From positions 236,597-247,210 of the forward strand of contig NZ_CP100376.1 in NCBI RefSeq assembly GCF_030515985.1: a DNA stretch of 10,614 nt, read 5' to 3'. How positions within the stretch are numbered: position 1 is the stretch's first letter; the number at the start of each line of letters is the position of its first letter. Under the pieces are notes generated by a model. It had not been told where the DNA came from. It worked only from the letters and a program-made list of their open reading frames with translations, and ran no database searches. The translations under genes were made by a program, and so were the position numbers. The DNA is from Corynebacterium accolens. GTDB taxonomy: Bacteria; Actinomycetota; Actinomycetes; Mycobacteriales; Mycobacteriaceae. This document shows, one piece after another, positions 7,001 to 10,614 of the stretch.

Positions 7001-7900
7001 TTACCTTTCTGGGACGTGCTTCGCGGTGATATCGCTTAGGGCTACCAGTGCTGCCTGTGCGGAATCCTGCGGGGCGTGCAGCGCCAAGTAGTTCTCGCGG
7101 CCGAGCGCAAACCAGGTTCCTGCGGTCGTGCCTTGGGCCAAGGTCGTATCCTCAAACCAGGCAATATCGTTGACCTGCTGGAGCTGCACGCCAGCCTCGT
7201 AATTTTCCGGCTGGGCGACGCCACAGCGCGCGACGATGTCCTCGTGCCCTTCAGAGCTCCACACGTAGGTGTCTTTATCGTCAACCTCACGGCGGTGGTA
7301 GCCATCCGCAATCTCATCCGGTAGCGCCTTTTCTACCGCGGCGCAGCGGTCATTTTTTGCCGCCTTAAGATCGCGCAACGGGGCTGGATGGGTCTCGGCT
7401 GGCTTTTTCTCCAGGGTGGCAACGGCCTCATTGAGGTCCTGCGGCTTTTCATCATTAAAGGTCGTTACCGCCACGACGGGAAAGCGCTGGGTCGAATACC
7501 AGGTAGAGAGGCTAGAACCAGATGTCGCATCCTTGACCTTGAACCACTGCTCACCGTCGACGTCTTGCGTCGTGGAGTAATCGGTGTACTGGACGGGCAT
7601 GGCAACACCGCAGCGCGCCGTCACCTTTTCCTGGGAATTAGCGGCCCAAGCGGCAACGCCGGCGGGGACGGGTTCTGCAATATCGGCGCGCGGTTGACCC
7701 ATGGCTTCATCGGGAAGCGCCTGCACAAAGTCCGTGCACGCCTGCGAATCGGCCTCCTGGGAATCCACCGGGGAAACCGCCACGGGGGCCTTGGCTGTGT
7801 TTGTGAATACGTATTTCGCGCCGAAAAGGACCGCTAGAACCATCACTATGGACAACCCAAGTGAAATGAGGATCGCGGTGCGGTTAAATTGGGATGTCAT
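7001..7900 (-). CDS. DUF3515-type membrane-anchored protein with a duplicated domain
   Basis: A 299-residue protein with one hydrophobic helix at about residues 8-31, then a region expected outside the cytoplasm. This is the DUF3515 gene commonly found between ddl and thiL in Actinobacteria; its function is unknown. The outer region consists of two similar halves. Repeat 1 begins at C55 (CTDFVQALPDE) and has TARCGVAMP at 94-102; repeat 2 begins at C186 (CAAVEKALPDE) and has VARCGVAQP at 223-231. Each half has one cysteine pair (C55/C97 and C186/C226), plausible disulfides. A charged, Ala/Pro-rich linker at about 150-183 joins them. The hydrophobic helix could be an anchor or an uncleaved signal; no lipobox cysteine follows it. 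The start at 7900 has no Shine-Dalgarno but a -10 element at leaderless distance. It is divergent from thiL. Confidence 0.85.
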   Translation of the reverse strand: MTSQFNRTAILISLGLSIVMVLAVLFGAKYVFTNTAKAPVAVSPVDSQEADSQACTDFVQALPDEAMGQPRADIAEPVPAGVAAWAANSQEKVTARCGVAMPVQYTDYSTTQDVDGEQWFKVKDATSGSSLSTWYSTQRFPVVAVTTFNDEKPQDLNEAVATLEKKPAETHPAPLRDLKAAKNDRCAAVEKALPDEIADGYHRREVDDKDTYVWSSEGHEDIVARCGVAQPENYEAGVQLQQVNDIAWFEDTTLAQGTTAGTWFALGRENYLALHAPQDSAQAALVALSDITAKHVPER

Positions 7901-7908
7901 AGGGGTTC

Positions 7909-7914
7909 ATTTTA
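7909..7914 (-). promoter_or_regulatory. -10 element of the DUF3515 gene, leaderless
   Basis: On the minus strand TAAAAT ends 8 nt before the ATG at 7900. That spacing puts the transcript start at or next to the start codon, and no Shine-Dalgarno is present, so a leaderless mRNA is likely. The element also lies within the short leader of the divergent thiL gene. Confidence 0.5.
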
Positions 7915-7916
7915 TC

Positions 7917-7922
7917 GAAAGG
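7917..7922 (+). promoter_or_regulatory. thiL ribosome binding site, decides the start
   Basis: GAAAGG lies 6 nt before GTG 7929 and directly abuts ATG 7923. The spacing favours GTG 7929 as the start. A weak -10-like TAAATT lies at 7885-7890 inside the first codons of the divergent gene. Confidence 0.55.
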
Positions 7923-7928
7923 ATGCCG

Positions 7929-8885
7929 GTGAACTTAAGTCAGACTCTCGCGGACGTGGGGGAGCAGGCGGTGATTCAAGAAATCACAGCGGCCGCTCCC
8001 AGCAGCTTGAATGGGGATGATGCCGCGGTACTTTTCGCGGCACCGCCCAATTCGCGCACGGTAGCGTCTACCGATCTGATGGTAGATGGCCGGCACTTCC
8101 TGCGGGAATGGTCCACCCCGCGCGAAATAGGCAAAAAGGCCATCCTGCGCAACTTCGCCGATATCGAGGCCATGGGAGCGCGCCCAGTGGCGGCCCTTTT
8201 AGCCATCGCCGCACCGGGTGATACGCCGGTGAGTTTTGTCAGGGGCGTGGCTAAGGGCATCGCCGAGCATTGCTCTTTTTACAACGCCGAGCTGGTGGGC
8301 GGAGATATTACGAAATCGGACCTGCTGGTTATCAACATCACCGCCGTCGGCTTTTTGGGCGGTAGCCGGGCAGCGTTGACCCTTGATGCGGCGCGCGCGG
8401 GCCAGAAGGTCGTAGCCCATGGCGCGATTGGCCACGCGGCGGCAGGCTTATCTTTGCTGCAGCGCTTTGGCCGCGACCTGCCGGCAGAGCATGCGGATTT
8501 GTACCCACTTATTGATGCCCACTGCGCCCCCTGGCTCAGCCCCGGCCGCGGCGTTATCGCCCGCGCCGCCGAGGTCACCGCCATGACCGATAATTCCGAT
8601 GGACTGATTCAAGACTGCGGAACCATGGCGGAGCGCTCTGGGGTCCACATCGATTTGGAGGCCGATGCCATCCAGCCCGATCCACTCCTGCACGCCGCGG
8701 CCACCGTCCTCGATTGCGATCCTTGGCAGTGGGTCCTGGCCGGCGGCGAGGACCATACCTTAATTGGAACCACCGCAAAGCAGGCGCCTTCGGGGTTCCG
8801 GGAAATTGGCACCGTCTCGCGCGGCAGCGGCGTTACAGTGGATGGTAAACAACCCCGTTATGCAGAAGGGTGGGCAGGATTTTAG
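7929..8885 (+). CDS. thiL: Thiamine-monophosphate kinase
   Basis: ThiL phosphorylates thiamine monophosphate with ATP to give thiamine diphosphate, the last step of cofactor synthesis in the cytoplasm. The 318-residue product carries the PurM/ThiL-superfamily motifs in order: GDDAA (29-33), [11 protein letters not shown] (47-57), [12 protein letters not shown] (75-86), GGDITKS (124-130), a [10 protein letters not shown] segment (220-229) and GGEDH (272-276). The usual DISDGL element reads DNSDGL here, which keeps the SDG core. The start is taken as GTG 7929, because GAAAGG is correctly spaced for it; ATG 7923, two codons earlier, is possible, and the much longer open frame upstream overlaps the divergent gene and is not real. 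No TPP riboswitch fits in the short upstream gap. ung follows after 2 nt. Confidence 0.94.
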   Translation: MNLSQTLADVGEQAVIQEITAAAPSSLNGDDAAVLFAAPPNSRTVASTDLMVDGRHFLREWSTPREIGKKAILRNFADIEAMGARPVAALLAIAAPGDTPVSFVRGVAKGIAEHCSFYNAELVGGDITKSDLLVINITAVGFLGGSRAALTLDAARAGQKVVAHGAIGHAAAGLSLLQRFGRDLPAEHADLYPLIDAHCAPWLSPGRGVIARAAEVTAMTDNSDGLIQDCGTMAERSGVHIDLEADAIQPDPLLHAAATVLDCDPWQWVLAGGEDHTLIGTTAKQAPSGFREIGTVSRGSGVTVDGKQPRYAEGWAGF

Positions 8886-8887
8886 AT

Positions 8888-9526
8888 ATGCACCCGACTT
8901 ACCATCCCTCGTGGGAACCGGTCCTCGCGCCGGTGCTGGAGCAGCAGTGGCCACGGATATCTCAGGCGCTGGACAATCAGGATTACCTGCCGCCGGCAGA
9001 AGACGTGTGCAGGGCATTGCAGATGCCGCTTGACGATGTCCGCGTGCTCATCGTTGGCCAAGACCCCTATCCCACCCCGGGCCACGCGATGGGGATGGCC
9101 TTTTCCACCAAGCAGGGGGTTAAACCCCCGCGGTCCCTGGTCAATATTTACCGCGAGCTGTATGACGATGTGGGCGTTCGCGGGCGCGAGGACGGCGATC
9201 TAAGCGCCTGGGCCGACCAGGGAGTCTTGCTCCTTAACAGGGTGCTAACCGTGGCACCGGGACAGGCGGGCTCGCACCGGCACATTGGCTGGGAAGAGGT
9301 GACCGAAGCCGCCATCCGCGCTCTTAACCGCACCCCGATGGTCGCCATATTATGGGGCCGCGATGCCCAATCCTGCGAGCGCTTCCTCCCCGATGTGCCT
9401 TGCATTACCTCCCCGCACCCTTCGCCGCTCTCGGCCAGCCGCGGGTTCTTTGGTTCCCGCCCATTTTCCCGGGCAAACGCCCTTTTGCGGGACCAAGGCG
9501 CGCGAGAGATCGCGTGGGACTTGTAA
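8888..9526 (+). CDS. ung: Uracil-DNA glycosylase, family 1
   Basis: Ung removes uracil from DNA to start base-excision repair of deaminated cytosine. The 212-residue product has the water-activating motif [17 protein letters not shown] with catalytic D59, the LLLNRVLTV segment in the middle, and the DNA-intercalating HPSPLS motif with H177. The C-terminal [12 protein letters not shown] is typical of family 1. ATG 8888 is preferred over the in-frame GTG 8870 because AGGA (8876-8879) sits 8 nt before it and because it leaves a 2-nt gap to the thiL stop rather than an overlap. The tight spacing suggests translation coupled to thiL. The TAA stop overlaps a promoter-like element of the next gene. 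Confidence 0.97.
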   Translation: MHPTYHPSWEPVLAPVLEQQWPRISQALDNQDYLPPAEDVCRALQMPLDDVRVLIVGQDPYPTPGHAMGMAFSTKQGVKPPRSLVNIYRELYDDVGVRGREDGDLSAWADQGVLLLNRVLTVAPGQAGSHRHIGWEEVTEAAIRALNRTPMVAILWGRDAQSCERFLPDVPCITSPHPSPLSASRGFFGSRPFSRANALLRDQGAREIAWDL

Positions 9527-9529
9527 ACT
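9524..9529 (+). promoter_or_regulatory. Possible -10 for the DAK2 gene, leaderless
   Basis: TAAACT fits the corynebacterial TANANT consensus and ends 7 nt before ATG 9537, the spacing expected for a leaderless mRNA. It overlaps the ung stop codon. No Shine-Dalgarno precedes ATG 9537. Confidence 0.4.
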
Positions 9530-9536
9530 ATTGCGC

Positions 9537-10614
9537 ATGTCATACCCCAGTACGCTGGACGCTCACGGATTGCGCAATTGGGCGCACCGCGCTGTAGGCG
9601 AGCTTTCCCATCGTCGCGCCGAAATCAATGCGCTCAACGTTTTTCCGGTGCCGGATTCTGATACCGGCTCGAATATGGCGCACACCATGGAAGCCGCCGT
9701 CGCCGAGGTGGAAAAGGGTGGCGGCGACGTTGCGGCCGCGCTTGCGATGGGCGCCGTGCGCGGGGCGCGGGGAAATTCCGGAATGGTCCTCTCGCAGGTC
9801 CTGCGCGGGATCGCGGAGGCCACCGTGGATTCCACCATCGATGGCGCCATCTTTGCCGCCTCCCTCATGCATGCGGTAGAGCTCGTGGACCGAGCCATTG
9901 CAGAGCCGGTGGAAGGCACGGTCATCACCGTATTGCGGTGTGCAGCAGAAAAGGCGGAGCACACCGCGCGGCAACCCGAATCTAGTTTTCACGGCGTCGT
10001 AGCAGAGACGATTTCGGCTGCCCAGAAAGCTCTTGCGGAAACACCCTCGCAGCTGCCAGAACTGCGTGCAGCCGGGGTCGTGGATGCAGGCGGTGCCGGT
10101 TTAGTCATCCTTTTAGAAGCCCTCCTTGCAGAAATTGAAGGAACCACCAGCCACGCACCCGAATCCATGCAAGAGACCGTCACCGAACTCGAGGTGGTCT
10201 TCTTTTTCGAAGGTGATAGCGCGGCGCTGAAAGAAAAGATTGCCTCCTTGGGTACGAGCCTGGTCATCGCGCAGGCAGGCGAGGATAGCGCCTCCATCCA
10301 CATTCATTCCACCCAGGCCGGTGAGGTCATTGAGACCGCCTTTGCCACAGGATCGGTGAGCAACTTGCGCCTAGAGTCCCTTCCGGAAGCCCCGGCAAGG
10401 AGCAAAGAGACCGATGCTAGTCATGCGCGCACCGTCTATGCTGCAGTGCCCGCCGGCCCCGTGGCCGAGCTGGTGCAGTCCGCCGGGGTGACGGTGGTTC
10501 AACCAGGAGAAACAATCCATGCGGCAGGCCAGGACATCGTGTTATCTAGCGGGCTAGAAGAACACGCAACCGCAGCGCATACAGTAGAAATCTCTTCCCT
10601 TGCGGCGGGGCTGG
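9537..10614 (+). CDS. DAK2/FakA-like kinase, 3' end outside the window
   Basis: The reading frame is open from ATG 9537 to the window edge (359 complete codons), so the gene is cut off. The N-terminal DAK2 (DhaL-like) domain covers about residues 5-200: NVFPVPDSDTGSNM (34-47) is the nucleotide/Mg site with D40 and D42, followed by GARGNSGMVLSQ, an EGTVITV segment and DAGGAGL. A middle domain follows, then a region around VYAAVPAGPVAELVQSAGV resembling the C-terminal part of FakA. FakA proteins form acyl-phosphate from a fatty acid bound to a FakB (DegV) partner; that role is inferred, and no FakB gene is visible. Against the usual PDGDTGTNM, S41 replaces glycine and S45 replaces threonine. 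FakA proteins are about 540 residues, so roughly a third may be missing. In Actinobacteria this gene commonly precedes recG. Confidence 0.85.
   Translation, partial: MSYPSTLDAHGLRNWAHRAVGELSHRRAEINALNVFPVPDSDTGSNMAHTMEAAVAEVEKGGGDVAAALAMGAVRGARGNSGMVLSQVLRGIAEATVDSTIDGAIFAASLMHAVELVDRAIAEPVEGTVITVLRCAAEKAEHTARQPESSFHGVVAETISAAQKALAETPSQLPELRAAGVVDAGGAGLVILLEALLAEIEGTTSHAPESMQETVTELEVVFFFEGDSAALKEKIASLGTSLVIAQAGEDSASIHIHSTQAGEVIETAFATGSVSNLRLESLPEAPARSKETDASHARTVYAAVPAGPVAELVQSAGVTVVQPGETIHAAGQDIVLSSGLEEHATAAHTVEISSLAAGL

Noticed and set aside
7701..7928. 5' extension of the thiL frame upstream of GTG 7929
   Set aside because: It overlaps the divergent DUF3515 gene, and the extra residues have no counterpart in ThiL; a correctly spaced ribosome site points to 7929.
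7880..7928. TPP riboswitch before thiL
   Set aside because: The upstream gap is 28 bp and contains none of the conserved THI-box motifs.

Overview
The window looks like a chromosomal housekeeping segment of a Corynebacterium (Actinobacteria, mycolic-acid group). This rests on four things: recognisable corynebacterial LeuC/LeuD sequences behind a divergent LtbR/NdgR-type IclR regulator, the order gpsA-ddl-DUF3515-thiL-ung-DAK2 protein, a Nudix/histidine-phosphatase fusion of the mycobacterial MutT1 type, and moderately high GC with TANANT-type -10 elements and several likely leaderless starts. No tRNA, rRNA, CRISPR array, insertion sequence or phage gene was seen. All genes look intact except the last, which runs off the right edge.

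Layout. Positions 25-708 (minus) encode the IclR regulator. It is divergent from leuC (761-2182) and leuD (2205-2795), which make the two subunits of isopropylmalate isomerase. The 52-bp gap between regulator and leuC holds a TATAAT box, a direct repeat with 21-bp period and an 8-bp inverted repeat; this is the likely control site for both directions. A strong hairpin follows leuD. Next is an unclassified polytopic membrane protein (2932-3720), convergent with the MutT1-like gene (3750-4748, minus). A 149-bp divergent gap separates the latter from gpsA (4898-5896), which is followed 22 nt later by ddl (5919-6986). ddl converges with a DUF3515 gene (7001-7900, minus) that contains two copies of the domain. 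That gene is divergent, across only 28 bp, from thiL (7929-8885), followed by ung 2 nt later (8888-9526) and a DAK2/FakA-like gene (9537 to beyond 10614).

Functionally the segment combines leucine biosynthesis and its regulation (regulator, leuCD), nucleotide-pool and DNA repair against oxidised or deaminated bases (MutT1-like, Ung), envelope precursors (GpsA for glycerol-3-phosphate, Ddl for D-Ala-D-Ala), thiamine diphosphate synthesis (ThiL), and probably fatty-acid phosphorylation (DAK2 protein). Apart from leuCD, thiL-ung and gpsA-ddl, the neighbours are linked by conserved order rather than by an obvious shared pathway.

I did not find a new multi-gene system. The points most worth checking are the repeat architecture at the regulator/leuC gap, the internally duplicated DUF3515 protein, the unusual ATP-site residues of the DAK2 protein, the missing second histidine in the MutT1-like phosphatase domain, and the uncharacterised membrane protein.
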